Below, piece by piece: positions 22,984-31,746 of a stretch of 64,000 nt of DNA. The first letter of the stretch is position 1; every line of letters starts with the position of its first letter. The position numbers and the translations under genes were made by a program. Location: NCBI RefSeq assembly GCF_002813245.1, contig NZ_PHUF01000005.1, forward strand, positions 124,001 through 188,000. The letters run 5' to 3'. The notes below the pieces were generated by a model. That model ran no database searches. It worked only from the letters and a program-made list of their open reading frames with translations, and was not told where the DNA came from. Source of the DNA: Novosphingobium kunmingense (GTDB lineage: Bacteria; Pseudomonadota; Alphaproteobacteria; Sphingomonadales; Sphingomonadaceae).

Positions 22984-23016
22984 AGGGCCCCGCTTCCACA
23001 GGGGAGGCGGGGCCCT
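22984..23016. terminator. Bidirectional hairpin between cysQ and the OmpA gene
   Basis: A GC-rich stem AGGGCCCCGC...GCGGGGCCCT extending through TTCC/GGAG with one mismatch. It lies between convergent genes, 3 bp after the cysQ stop and 24 bp beyond the OmpA stop. On the minus strand it is followed by TTTCCTAT. Confidence 0.7.
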
Positions 23017-23040
23017 CAGGCCGTCAGCCAGTGCAGGCGG

Positions 23041-23733
23041 TTACTGGGCGGCCTTGGCCGCGGCAACGTCTTCCTGGGTGATCGGCACGATCTTGATTTC
23101 GACGCGGCGGTTCAGCGGTTCCGCCACGTTGTCGCGGGTCTGGACCTTCAACTGGGTTTCGCCGTAGCCGTACCAGCGGATGCGCGCTGCCGGCACGCCC
23201 TTGCTGATCAGGTAGTTGGCGACCGCACGGGCGCGGTTTTCGGACAGCACCTGGTTGGACGAGGTCGAACCGACGGTGTCGGTGTGGCCGTAAACGTCGA
23301 TCAGGCTGTTGGGATACGTGATCAGCGAGGCCGCGACCTTGTCGAGCGTCGCCTGGAAGCTGGACGAAATCGCATAGCTGCCGGTGGCGAAGGTCACGCC
23401 GTCGGGCAGGTTGACGAGAATCGCCTGGCCACCGTCGGTTTCGGACACGTCGACGCCCGATCCGGCGGTCTGTTCCTTCAGTTCCTTGATCTGCTTGTCC
23501 ATCTGGTAGCCGACCGCGGCACCGGCCACGCCGCCCACGCCGGCGCCGATGATGCGCCCGGTCTTGCCGCCGATCAGGCCGCCAAGCAGCGCACCGGCCA
23601 CGACGCCGCCCACGCCGCCGATGGCGGTCCGCGAAACCTTGCGTTCCCCGGTGTTCGGGTCGGTGACGCAGGCCGATGTGAACAGTAGAGCGGAAGCGGC
23701 GACGCCCGAAACGAGCCAACGCGATTTGATCAT
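23041..23733 (-). CDS. OmpA-family lipoprotein with glycine-zipper
   Basis: A 230-residue envelope protein. The signal peptide ends in a lipobox-like FTSAC (about residues 18-22), followed by a glycine-zipper segment (GGVGGVVAGALLGGLIGG, then GRIIGAGVGGVAGAAVGY). The C-terminal half is an OmpA peptidoglycan-binding domain with IDVYGHTDTVGSTSSNQ, LSENRARAVANYL, RWYGYGETQ and NRRVEIKI. It probably ties the outer membrane to the cell wall, similar to YiaD/PAL-like proteins. ATG at 23733 begins the signal peptide. Confidence 0.92.
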   Translation of the reverse strand: MIKSRWLVSGVAASALLFTSACVTDPNTGERKVSRTAIGGVGGVVAGALLGGLIGGKTGRIIGAGVGGVAGAAVGYQMDKQIKELKEQTAGSGVDVSETDGGQAILVNLPDGVTFATGSYAISSSFQATLDKVAASLITYPNSLIDVYGHTDTVGSTSSNQVLSENRARAVANYLISKGVPAARIRWYGYGETQLKVQTRDNVAEPLNRRVEIKIVPITQEDVAAAKAAQ

Positions 23734-23886
23734 GATACTGCCTTCCCTTGGTTGTGTTCTATAGTGCTCATATAGCGCAAAGCCGACTTGACCGGCAATG
23801 AATGCACCGCGCACCCGAACGATCTGGTTGCGAAGCACAAAACGCGCGCCCTTCGCCTTTGTTCCGCTTTCTGCTAGCGGTGGGGC

Positions 23887-25212
23887 GTGACTCCCTTTCC
23901 CTGGACCGACGTCCTCATCATTCTCGGCCTCATCATGCTCAACGGTTTGTTCGCGATGAGCGAACTGGCCATCGTGTCCGCGCGCCCGGCGCGGCTCAAG
24001 CTGGCCGCTGAAAAGGGCAGCCACGGGGCGAAGACGGCGCTCGCGCTCGCCGGCGATCCGGGCAAGCTGCTATCGACCGCGCAGATCGGCATCACCCTGA
24101 TCGGGATCATCGCCGGTGCCTATTCGGGTGCCAGCCTGGGCGGGCCGATCGGCGAACGGCTGCAGGCGATCGGCGTGCCCCAGCGTTATGCCCCCGAAGC
24201 CGGCTTCGCCATTGCCATCGCGGCGACAACCTATTTCAGCCTTGTCGTCGGCGAACTGGTGCCCAAGCAGATCGCGCTGCGCATGGCCGAACTGATCGCC
24301 ACCCTGGCCGCGCCGCCGATGTTCCTGTTGAGCCGGATGACCGCGCCGCTGGTCTGGCTGCTCGACAAGTCGTCGTCGTTCCTGCTGTCGCTGACCGGCC
24401 TGACCAAGCGCGGCGAACATTCGTTGACCGCCGACGAATTGCAGATGGTCTTTGCCGAGGCGACCCGGTCGGGCGTGATCGAGGAGGACGAGCGCCAGAT
24501 CATGACCGGCATCATGCGGCTTGCCGACCGCCCGGTGCGCGAGGTGATGACCCCGCGCACCGAACTCGACACGATCGACCGCAAGGCCAGCGAGGAGGAG
24601 GTCCGCGCTGCGATCAAGGCCAGCCCCCATTCGCTGCTGCCGGTCGCCGACGGTTCGCCCGACAACATCGTCGGCGTGATCAAGGTCAAGGACGTGCTGG
24701 CCGTACTGCTCGCGGGCAAGCGGCTCCAGATCGGCCGCCTGCTAAAGAAGGCGGAGATCGTGCCCGACCAGCTCGACGCGATGGACGCTCTCAAGATGCT
24801 GCAGCTGTCGGACGTGTCGATGGCACTGGTCCACGACGAATACGGGCACCTCGAAGGCGTGGTGACCCCGGCCGACCTGCTATCCGCGATCGTCGGGACC
24901 TTCGCCAGCCACCAGGACGAGGGCGATTCGCCGCTGCTGGTCGAGCGCGAGGACGGCAGCCTGCTGGTCTCGGGCGCGCTGCCGGCCGATGCCTTGGCCG
25001 ACCGCCTCGGTATCGAGCTGCCTGAATCGCGCGACTATGCGACTGCGGCGGGCTTTGTCCTGTCGGTGATGAAGCGCCTGCCGAGCGAGGGCGAACACTT
25101 CGTCGAACAGGACTGGCGGTTCGAGGTGGTCGACATGGATGGGCGCAAGATCGACAAGCTGCTCGTCTGCGAATGCACCAAGGCCCAGAAGCCAGCCGCC
25201 GGGACCGAATAG
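23887..25212 (+). CDS. Hemolysin-family (CNNM/CBS/CorC) membrane protein
   Basis: A 441-residue protein of the HlyC/CorC (TlyC-like) family, related to CNNM Mg transport proteins. The CNNM transmembrane domain covers residues 1-190 (ILGLIMLNGLFAMSELAIVS, IGITLIGIIAGAYSGASLGG, VVGELVPKQIALR). Two CBS domains follow (VREVMTPRTELDTID; VIKVKDVLAVLL to VHDEYGHLEGVVTPADLL), then a CorC_HlyC domain with DRLGIELPESRDYATAAGFV. It probably acts in divalent-cation handling; the hemolysin name is historical. GTG at 23887 is the first start in frame. Confidence 0.92.
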   Translation: MTPFPWTDVLIILGLIMLNGLFAMSELAIVSARPARLKLAAEKGSHGAKTALALAGDPGKLLSTAQIGITLIGIIAGAYSGASLGGPIGERLQAIGVPQRYAPEAGFAIAIAATTYFSLVVGELVPKQIALRMAELIATLAAPPMFLLSRMTAPLVWLLDKSSSFLLSLTGLTKRGEHSLTADELQMVFAEATRSGVIEEDERQIMTGIMRLADRPVREVMTPRTELDTIDRKASEEEVRAAIKASPHSLLPVADGSPDNIVGVIKVKDVLAVLLAGKRLQIGRLLKKAEIVPDQLDAMDALKMLQLSDVSMALVHDEYGHLEGVVTPADLLSAIVGTFASHQDEGDSPLLVEREDGSLLVSGALPADALADRLGIELPESRDYATAAGFVLSVMKRLPSEGEHFVEQDWRFEVVDMDGRKIDKLLVCECTKAQKPAAGTE

Positions 25213-25216
25213 CAGA

Positions 25217-25238
25217 AGGGCCCGCCGCGGCGAGCCCT
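25217..25238. terminator. Hairpin between the CNNM gene and bamF
   Basis: AGGGC C CGCCG / CGGCG A GCCCT forms two stacked 5-bp stems with one internal mismatch, 4 bp beyond the CNNM-gene stop and 25 bp beyond the bamF stop. It probably serves both convergent genes. Confidence 0.55.
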
Positions 25239-25263
25239 CTACTACGCTGCAATCAGGCCCGGA

Positions 25264-25674
25264 TCAGCTTCCGGCGGACACCTGCGCTTCGCGACCGTCG
25301 CCCTGCGGCGCGGCGATAATGTCGCGAGTGACGCTACCCTTGTTGACCGTGGCGGTCGACGGATCGCCCACGGTCGAACGGATCGACGGCGCGGCAATGC
25401 CGGCGCGGGCGTTGACCCCGGCCTCGACGGCGCTGCGGTCGGCCTGCGGGCCGAACAGCGCTTCCTGGGCTTGCTGCGCGGTCGACGAATCCACCGGACG
25501 CGGCGCGCCGGGGGCCGGCGGGGTCAGCGCGAAGTCGGGCGGGACGACCAGCGGGGCCTGGCGCTGGACGGCGAATTCGTCGGGACGCGAACGGTTGAAC
25601 AGGCCGCCCGAGCCGCAGGCCGATACCAGCAGCGAAGCGCCGACCAGGCTCAGAAGGGCGATCGATTTACGCAT
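25264..25674 (-). CDS. bamF: BamF-type (DUF3035) lipoprotein
   Basis: A 136-residue lipoprotein: the signal peptide ends in LLVSACGSG (lipobox). It carries the DUF3035 hallmark SRPDEFAVQRQAPLVVPPDF. In Caulobacter a DUF3035 protein, BamF, is a subunit of the outer-membrane beta-barrel assembly machine. The rest is rich in Ala, Pro, Gly and Ser and probably unstructured. ATG at 25674 has GGAG about 11 bp upstream. It sits directly after lspA, whose product trims lipoproteins of exactly this sort. Confidence 0.85.
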   Translation of the reverse strand: MRKSIALLSLVGASLLVSACGSGGLFNRSRPDEFAVQRQAPLVVPPDFALTPPAPGAPRPVDSSTAQQAQEALFGPQADRSAVEAGVNARAGIAAPSIRSTVGDPSTATVNKGSVTRDIIAAPQGDGREAQVSAGS

Positions 25675-25679
25675 GACAG

Positions 25680-26204
25680 TCAATTCTCCGTCGCGGCAGC
25701 GGCCGCCTTGTCAGGGTGCTTTTCGCCCGAAAGAAACGAACGGGCAAGGATAATAAGGACGCCGATCGAGATCGCCGCGTCGGCCAGGTTGAAGATGTAG
25801 AAGTGCCAGTCGCCAAGGTGGAAATCGGCAAAATCGATAACGTGGCCATAGACCGCGCGGTCGCGGATGTTGCCCAGCGCGCCGCCCAGCACGAGGCCCA
25901 GCGGGACGATGTCGGTGAGCTTCTTCTCGCGCAGCATCCACACCAGGACGACCAGCGCGATCGCGCCGGTCATCGCCACCAGCAGCCAGCGCGTCAGGTC
26001 GGTGCTGGCGGTCAGCAGTCCCATCGACACGCCGAAGTTGGACGTGCGGGTGAGGTTGAAGAAGCCGGTCAGGACGATCTGCTCGCCGTCGCGGTCAAGG
26101 CCGAGCGGGCCGATCACGATGGCCTTGGTCAGCAGGTCGAGCGCCAGCACCAGCGCGGCCAGCGCGAAGCCGATGGTGCGGTTGCGGGAGGGCGAAGCGC
26201 TCAT
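25680..26204 (-). CDS. lspA: Lipoprotein signal peptidase II
   Basis: A 174-residue inner-membrane aspartyl protease that removes the signal peptide from prolipoproteins. It has four membrane segments, and the catalytic Asp motifs GNIRDRAVYGHVIDF and FNLADAAISIG are intact, as is TSNFGVSMG. The ATG overlaps the ileS stop (ATGA), so it is translated from the ileS message. The ileS-lspA order is widespread in bacteria. Confidence 0.95.
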   Translation of the reverse strand: MSASPSRNRTIGFALAALVLALDLLTKAIVIGPLGLDRDGEQIVLTGFFNLTRTSNFGVSMGLLTASTDLTRWLLVAMTGAIALVVLVWMLREKKLTDIVPLGLVLGGALGNIRDRAVYGHVIDFADFHLGDWHFYIFNLADAAISIGVLIILARSFLSGEKHPDKAAAAATEN

Positions 26205-29059
26205 GCGCCCGCGTCCATGCTGCCGACCACCTGATCGCAGCGTGAACAGAGGTCGCCGTCCTCTTCCACTTCGGGCAGCAGGCGCCAGCAGCGGCCGCAC
26301 TTGTGGTGGTCGGAACGGGTGATCGCCAGGTCATCGCCCGGCGTGACCGAGGAGACGATGAACAGTTCGGCCAGATCGACGTCGCCCACCTCGCCCGGCC
26401 ACACGACGGCGGCTTCCAGGCTCGATCCGACGATCTTGTCGCGGCGCATAGGTTCGATCTGTTCGTTCACCTGCGTGCGGGCGGCGCGCAGCGCATCCCA
26501 CTTTGCCATGTCGACCTGCGTTGCAGGCACCACTGGCCATTCGAGCAAATGGACGCTGCCCGCTTCGGGATAGCGCGTGGCCCAAACTTCTTCCGCGGTG
26601 AAGACCAGCACCGGCGCGGACCAGCGCACCAGCGCGTGGAACAGCATGTCGAGCACGGTGCGGTAGGCCATCCGCTTGGGATCGCCTGCCGCATCGCAGT
26701 AGAGGCTGTCCTTGCGGATATCGAAGAAGAACGCCGACAGGTCCTCGTTGCAGAAGTCGGTCAGCGTGCGGACATAGGTGTTGAAGTCGAAGTTGTCGGT
26801 CGCCGCGCGCAGGGTCGCATCCATCTTCGCCAACAGAGCCAGCATGTAGCGTTCAAGCTCCGGCATGGCCTCGGGCGCGACGCGCTCGGCCTCGGTGAAG
26901 CCGTCCAATGCGCCCAAGAGGTAGCGGAAGGTGTTGCGCAGCTTGCGGTACTGGTCCGACACGCCCTTGAGGATCTCGTCGCCGATGCGGTGATCCTCGG
27001 TGAAATCGACCGTCAGTGCCCACAGGCGGATGATGTCCGCGCCGTAGGTTTCCATGACCTTGTTCGGGTCGATGGTGTTGCCGAGCGACTTCGACATCTT
27101 CATGCCCTTGGCGTCCATGGTGAAGCCGTGGGTCAGGATGCGGTCATAGGGCGCGCGGCCGCGGGTGGCGCAGCTTTCCAGAAGCGAGGACTGGAACCAG
27201 CCGCGGTGCTGGTCTGATCCTTCGACATAGATGTCGGCCGGCCACGACAGGTCGGGCCAGCGGCCCGAGTCGAGCACATAGGCGTGGCTGGTGCCCGAAT
27301 CGAACCACACGTCGAGGATGTCGCTGACCGCTTCCCACTCGTCGTGATTGTAGTCGGCACCCAAGAAGGCGTGTGCGGTTTCAGGAGTCCAGGCGTCGAT
27401 GCCCTGTTCCTTTACCGCCGCGACGATGCGCGCGTTGACCGCTTCGTCGACCAGGTATTCGCCGGTCTTGCGGCTCACGAACAGCGTGATCGGCACGCCC
27501 CAGGCGCGCTGGCGGCTCAGCACCCAGTCGGGGCGCCCTGCGACCATCGAGCCGATGCGGTTGCGGCCCTTGTCTGGGGTGAACTGCACGCGCTCGATCT
27601 CGGCCAGCGCAATTTCGCGCAAGGTTGGCGAGCCGGCGTGGGCCTCGTCGTCGATCGCCGCGTTGCCGCCTTCGCCTTCCCAGCGGCTTTCCGCGCGGGA
27701 CAGGGCGGGCAGGTGATCCATCGGCTTGTCCATCGGCACGAACCACTGCGGGGTGCAGCGATAGATCACCTTGGCCTTCGACCGCCACGAATGCGGGTAG
27801 GAGTGCTGATAATCCGCGTTCGCCGCGAGCAGCGCGCCTGTCTCGCGCAGGTCCGAACAGATCGGCCCGTCCGGCGCGTTGAACTTGGGATTGATGACCG
27901 ATCCCTGCCCGCCCAGCCATGGCCAGTCCTCTCGGTACTTGCCGTCACCTTCGACCGCGAACTTGGGATTTATGCCGACCGATTTGCACAGCTCGAAATC
28001 GTCCTCGCCGTGATCGGGCGCCATGTGGACGAGCCCTGTGCCGCTGTCGGTGGTGACGAAGTCGCCCGCCAGCAACGGCCGCGGCTCGGCAAAGAACCCG
28101 CCTAGCGCATGCATCGGGTGGCGGGCAACGGCACCCTTTAGGGCAACGTCGGAGAGTGCCGATTCAAGCGTAAGTTCTACACCCGCGCGAGCAGCAAAAG
28201 CGGAAGCCAAGGCTTGCGATAGAACATAACGTCGACCGTCAGATGCCGCGAAAACCCCGTAGCAAGCTTCGTAGCTCACCTGTTCAAATGCCGGGTTGTA
28301 GGCAATGGCCTGATTGACTGGAATCGTCCAAGGCGTCGTAGTCCAGATGACTACGAAGGCTCCAGCAAGGTTTGGAACTTCGGGTGCCTCGACAATCTCG
28401 AACGCCACGTCGATCTGGGTCGAAGTGATGTCCTCGTACTCGACCTCGGCTTCGGCCAGCGCGGTCTTTTCGACCGGAGACCACATCACCGGCTTGGCGC
28501 CGCGATAGAGCTGGCCGCTGGTCGCGAACTTGAGCAGTTCGGCAACGATCGTCGCCTCGCTCTCGGGCTGCATGGTGAGGTACGGGTTGTCCCAGTCGGC
28601 CATCACGCCGAGGCGCTTCAGCTGCCCGCGCTGCACATCGACCCAGTGCTGCGCATAGGCGCGGCATTCGGCGCGGAATTCCAGCAGCGGAACCTCGTCC
28701 TTGTTCTTCTTTGCCTTGCGGTACTGTTCCTCGACCTTCCATTCGATCGGCAGGCCGTGGCAATCCCAGCCCGGCACGTAGGGCGCGTTTTTGCCGAGCA
28801 GGTTCTGCGTGCGGCAGACCATGTCCTTGATCGTGTGGTTCAGCGCGTGGCCGATGTGCATGTCCCCGTTCGCGTAGGGCGGACCGTCATGGTACATGAA
28901 GGTCTCGCGGCCCCGGCGGGCATCGCGCAGCTGCTCGTACAGCTTGTCCGCTTCCCACTTCGCCGCAATGCCCGGCTCCTTCTGCGGGAGCCCGGCCTTC
29001 ATCGGGAAATCGGTCTTCGGCAGGAAGACGGTGTCTCGGTAATCGCGCTTCTCGGTCAT
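26201..29059 (-). CDS. ileS: Isoleucyl-tRNA synthetase
   Basis: A 952-residue class I synthetase with the HIGH motif (YANGDMHIGHALNH), the KMSKS loop (MKMSKSLGNTIDPNK), the editing-domain signature IWTTTPWTIPVNQAIAYNP and a C-terminal zinc site CGRCWRL...CSRCDQV. Length and domain order are normal. Roughly from 28125 to 28390 (residues about 223-311, within the editing domain) the DNA is visibly AT-richer, with codon choices unlike the rest of the gene, although the protein stays in frame. The gene is in the leftward operon ribF-ileS-lspA-bamF. Confidence 0.97.
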   Translation of the reverse strand: MTEKRDYRDTVFLPKTDFPMKAGLPQKEPGIAAKWEADKLYEQLRDARRGRETFMYHDGPPYANGDMHIGHALNHTIKDMVCRTQNLLGKNAPYVPGWDCHGLPIEWKVEEQYRKAKKNKDEVPLLEFRAECRAYAQHWVDVQRGQLKRLGVMADWDNPYLTMQPESEATIVAELLKFATSGQLYRGAKPVMWSPVEKTALAEAEVEYEDITSTQIDVAFEIVEAPEVPNLAGAFVVIWTTTPWTIPVNQAIAYNPAFEQVSYEACYGVFAASDGRRYVLSQALASAFAARAGVELTLESALSDVALKGAVARHPMHALGGFFAEPRPLLAGDFVTTDSGTGLVHMAPDHGEDDFELCKSVGINPKFAVEGDGKYREDWPWLGGQGSVINPKFNAPDGPICSDLRETGALLAANADYQHSYPHSWRSKAKVIYRCTPQWFVPMDKPMDHLPALSRAESRWEGEGGNAAIDDEAHAGSPTLREIALAEIERVQFTPDKGRNRIGSMVAGRPDWVLSRQRAWGVPITLFVSRKTGEYLVDEAVNARIVAAVKEQGIDAWTPETAHAFLGADYNHDEWEAVSDILDVWFDSGTSHAYVLDSGRWPDLSWPADIYVEGSDQHRGWFQSSLLESCATRGRAPYDRILTHGFTMDAKGMKMSKSLGNTIDPNKVMETYGADIIRLWALTVDFTEDHRIGDEILKGVSDQYRKLRNTFRYLLGALDGFTEAERVAPEAMPELERYMLALLAKMDATLRAATDNFDFNTYVRTLTDFCNEDLSAFFFDIRKDSLYCDAAGDPKRMAYRTVLDMLFHALVRWSAPVLVFTAEEVWATRYPEAGSVHLLEWPVVPATQVDMAKWDALRAARTQVNEQIEPMRRDKIVGSSLEAAVVWPGEVGDVDLAELFIVSSVTPGDDLAITRSDHHKCGRCWRLLPEVEEDGDLCSRCDQVVGSMDAGA

Positions 29060-29103
29060 AGCGGGCGGGCCTTAGCGGGGCGCACGGCAATGCGCCAGTT
29101 TCT

Positions 29104-30036
29104 TCACGCCAGCAGGCGGCGCGCCTCGTCACAGTCCGCTTCGATCTGGGCGACCAGCTCGTCCATCCCGGCAAATTTCGCCTCGGGCCGCAGGAAGTGG
29201 TGGAACGCGACGTCGATGGTCTGGCCATAGAGGTCGCCAGAAAAGTCGAAGAAGTGCGGCTCGAGCAGTTCCTTGGGGGGATCGAACTGCGGGCGGATGC
29301 CCAGGTTGGCCGCGCCTTTCAGCACGGTGCCGTCGGGCAGTGTGCCGGTGACGGCATAGACGCCGTAACGCGGGCGCAGGTAATTCTCGAGGCCGAGGTT
29401 GGCAGTGGGATAGCCGATGGTGCGGCCAACCTTGTCGCCGTGCTGCACGGTGCCACGGATCGTGAAGGGGCGGGTCAACAGGCGTTTCGCAGTCTCGCAA
29501 TCGCCGGCCTTCAGCGCCTCGCGGATGCGGCTCGAGGAGACGACCTCACCATGCTCGCTCACCGGGCCGACGGCGCGGGCCTCGATCCCGATCCGCGCGC
29601 CGATGTCGCGCAGCACCGCGACATTGCCGCCGCGTCCCTTGCCGAAGGTGAAGTCTTCGCCGGTGACGACCCCGGCCGCGCCGAGCCGTTCGCCCAGCAA
29701 CTTGACGACGAAATCCTCAGCCGTGGTTGCGGCCAGTTCGGCACCAAAGGCAAAAACCAGCATCGCGTCGGCACCGGCTTCGGCGAACAGGTCTTGCCGC
29801 TGGTCGAGCGTGGTCAGGCGGAAGGGCGGGGCATCGGGCGCGAAGTGGCGCACCGGGTGCGGATCAAAGGTCGCGACGATAGCGGGGCGTCCATCGGCCC
29901 TGGCCCAGCGGATCGCCTCGCCCGCCACGGCCTGATGGCCGAGGTGGAAGCCGTCGAAATTGCCCAGCGCGATCACTGCCCCGCGCAAGGCCTCCGGCAT
30001 CGGATCGCGGGCGTCGAGGCGCGGAATGGTGGTCAC
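29104..30036 (-). CDS. ribF: Bifunctional riboflavin kinase/FAD synthetase
   Basis: A 310-residue enzyme making FMN and FAD. The N-terminal adenylyltransferase domain shows VIALGNFDGFHLGHQAVAGE and VVTGEDFTFGKGRGGN, with SSSRIREALKAGD. The C-terminal kinase domain shows GTVQHGDKVGRTIGYPTANL and GVYAVTG. The GTG start at 30036 overlaps the dipeptidase stop (GTGA), and ileS begins 44 bp downstream of the ribF end. Confidence 0.96.
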   Translation of the reverse strand: MTTIPRLDARDPMPEALRGAVIALGNFDGFHLGHQAVAGEAIRWARADGRPAIVATFDPHPVRHFAPDAPPFRLTTLDQRQDLFAEAGADAMLVFAFGAELAATTAEDFVVKLLGERLGAAGVVTGEDFTFGKGRGGNVAVLRDIGARIGIEARAVGPVSEHGEVVSSSRIREALKAGDCETAKRLLTRPFTIRGTVQHGDKVGRTIGYPTANLGLENYLRPRYGVYAVTGTLPDGTVLKGAANLGIRPQFDPPKELLEPHFFDFSGDLYGQTIDVAFHHFLRPEAKFAGMDELVAQIEADCDEARRLLA

Positions 30037-31235
30037 GCGGCGGGCGGCTCCGCCTTGACCTGGGCAAGGGGCACCAGACCGGCGCGGATCACCCTCAGCG
30101 CGTTGCCGCCCATCACCGCGCGGATCTCGTCCGGCGTGAAGCCCGCGTCCAGCAGCGCCTGGGTCACCTGTTCGAGCTGGCCCGCGTGAAACCGCACCGT
30201 GGTCGCCCCGTCATAGTCGCTGCCGAGCGCGACGTGCTGCACGCCGACCAGGTCCCTGACGTGCTTCATCGCCCGGGCCACCGCGCGCGGATCGGTGTCG
30301 CAGACCGCGCCGTCCCAGTAGCCGATGCCGATCACCCCGCCGGTGCGGGCGACGCCGCGCACTTCCTCGTCGGTCAGGTTGCGGTTGACCTTGCAGGTCG
30401 CCTGGACGCCGCCGTGGCTGGACACGACAGGACGGCGCGCGGCGGCGAGAATTTCCGAAACGCACTGGTGGCTGCAGTGCGCTATGTCCACGATCATTCC
30501 CCGGTCTTCCATCGCGGCCATCACCTGCCGGCCGAGCGGGGTCATGCCGCCCTTTGCGATGCCGTGCATCGATCCGGCCAGTTCGTTGTCGAAGAAATGG
30601 GTCAGCCCCGCCATGCGGAAGCCCGCGGCATAGAGCCTGTCGAGGTTGCCGGCCTTGCCTTCGAGGTCCTGCAAGCCCTCGATCGACAGCAGCGCGCCAA
30701 CAGGGACAGCCTTGCCAGCGCGCGCTGCCAGCAGGGCATCGAGGCTGGCCTCGTCCGTAACCTTGGCGAGCCTGCCTTCCGACCCGGCTACCGCGCGATC
30801 CAGCTTGGTCGCATGCCAGAGCGAGCGCTCGAGCAGCGAGGTCCAGGTGCGCACCGGCTGCATCTGGGCAATGACCAGCGCGGTGATGTTGTCGGTATCG
30901 GCGCCGTTGGCGTCGTAGTTCTGCCCGCGCGGGGTCTTGGTCACGCTAGAGAAGACCTGCAGCGCGACATTGCCCTGCTGCATGCGGACCAGATCCTCGT
31001 GCCCGCGCGGCGTGGTGCCGAGCAGGTCGCGTTTCCACATCAGGGTGTCGGAATGCAGGTCGACGATCTGCAGGCCGGCGTGCAGGGCCCTGGCTTCGGC
31101 GCTGACCGGGATCAGCGGCTTGCCGTCGATCTGGTTCATGTCGCCTTCGATCTTGCCCGGCGCCACGCCGAAAAATCCGATCGCGGCCACGGCGGCGAGG
31201 ACCAGCGGAATCCATACCCGTTTGCGTAGTGTCAC
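30033..31235 (-). CDS. Membrane dipeptidase (M19 family)
   Basis: A 400-residue zinc dipeptidase of the renal-dipeptidase family. An N-terminal hydrophobic segment (VWIPLVLAAVAAIGFFGV) suggests export with membrane anchoring. Metal-ligand and family motifs are VDLHSDTLMW, LSIEGLQDLEG, IVDIAHCSH, PVVSSHGG and ALGSDYDGATTV. Likely substrates are dipeptides, including those with D-residues. GTG at 31235 is chosen because it opens the signal segment. Confidence 0.93.
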   Translation of the reverse strand: MTLRKRVWIPLVLAAVAAIGFFGVAPGKIEGDMNQIDGKPLIPVSAEARALHAGLQIVDLHSDTLMWKRDLLGTTPRGHEDLVRMQQGNVALQVFSSVTKTPRGQNYDANGADTDNITALVIAQMQPVRTWTSLLERSLWHATKLDRAVAGSEGRLAKVTDEASLDALLAARAGKAVPVGALLSIEGLQDLEGKAGNLDRLYAAGFRMAGLTHFFDNELAGSMHGIAKGGMTPLGRQVMAAMEDRGMIVDIAHCSHQCVSEILAAARRPVVSSHGGVQATCKVNRNLTDEEVRGVARTGGVIGIGYWDGAVCDTDPRAVARAMKHVRDLVGVQHVALGSDYDGATTVRFHAGQLEQVTQALLDAGFTPDEIRAVMGGNALRVIRAGLVPLAQVKAEPPAA

Positions 31236-31248
31236 GTGCTGCTCTCCC

Positions 31249-31746
31249 TCAGACAGAGGCTTTACGCAGCAGCGTCACGAAATCAAACCCCGGGGCGCGA
31301 CCTTCGGCGGGATGTGCCTGGCGGAAGGTTTCGGTCCATTGTGTGCGGTCGAAGGACGGGAAGCGGGTGTCGCCGCCGGGCGCGGCATGCACTTCGGTCC
31401 ATTCGATCCGTTCCGCCAGCGGCAGGAACAGGTCGTAGATCTCCGCCCCGCCGATCACCGCGACATGCGCTGCGTTGGCCAGGACCAGCGCCTCTTCGGG
31501 GGAACGCACCACCTCGGCTCCGTCCTCGGCCCACTTGGGATCGCGGGTCAGCACGATATGGCGGCGCCCCGGCAGCAGCCCCGGCAGCGATTCGAAGGTC
31601 TTGCGGCCCATCACCATGGGCTGGCCGGTGGTCAGCGCCTTGAACCGGCGCAGGTCGGCAGGAAGATGCCAGGGCATGGTCCCGGCGTTGCCGATCACGC
31701 CATTGTCGGCCACGGCGACGACCAGAAAGACCTCGCCGCGCTTCAC
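31249..31746 (-). CDS. folA: Dihydrofolate reductase
   Basis: A 165-residue NADPH-dependent reductase supplying tetrahydrofolate. It has VVAVADNGVIGNAGTMPWHL (substrate site with the catalytic acidic position in the following DLRRFK), VMGRKTFESLPG and AVIGGAEIYDLFLPLAERI. GTG at 31746 overlaps the purK stop. It lies in a nucleotide-synthesis group (purE-purK-folA), which fits because purine synthesis uses folate. Confidence 0.95.
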   Translation of the reverse strand: MKRGEVFLVVAVADNGVIGNAGTMPWHLPADLRRFKALTTGQPMVMGRKTFESLPGLLPGRRHIVLTRDPKWAEDGAEVVRSPEEALVLANAAHVAVIGGAEIYDLFLPLAERIEWTEVHAAPGGDTRFPSFDRTQWTETFRQAHPAEGRAPGFDFVTLLRKASV

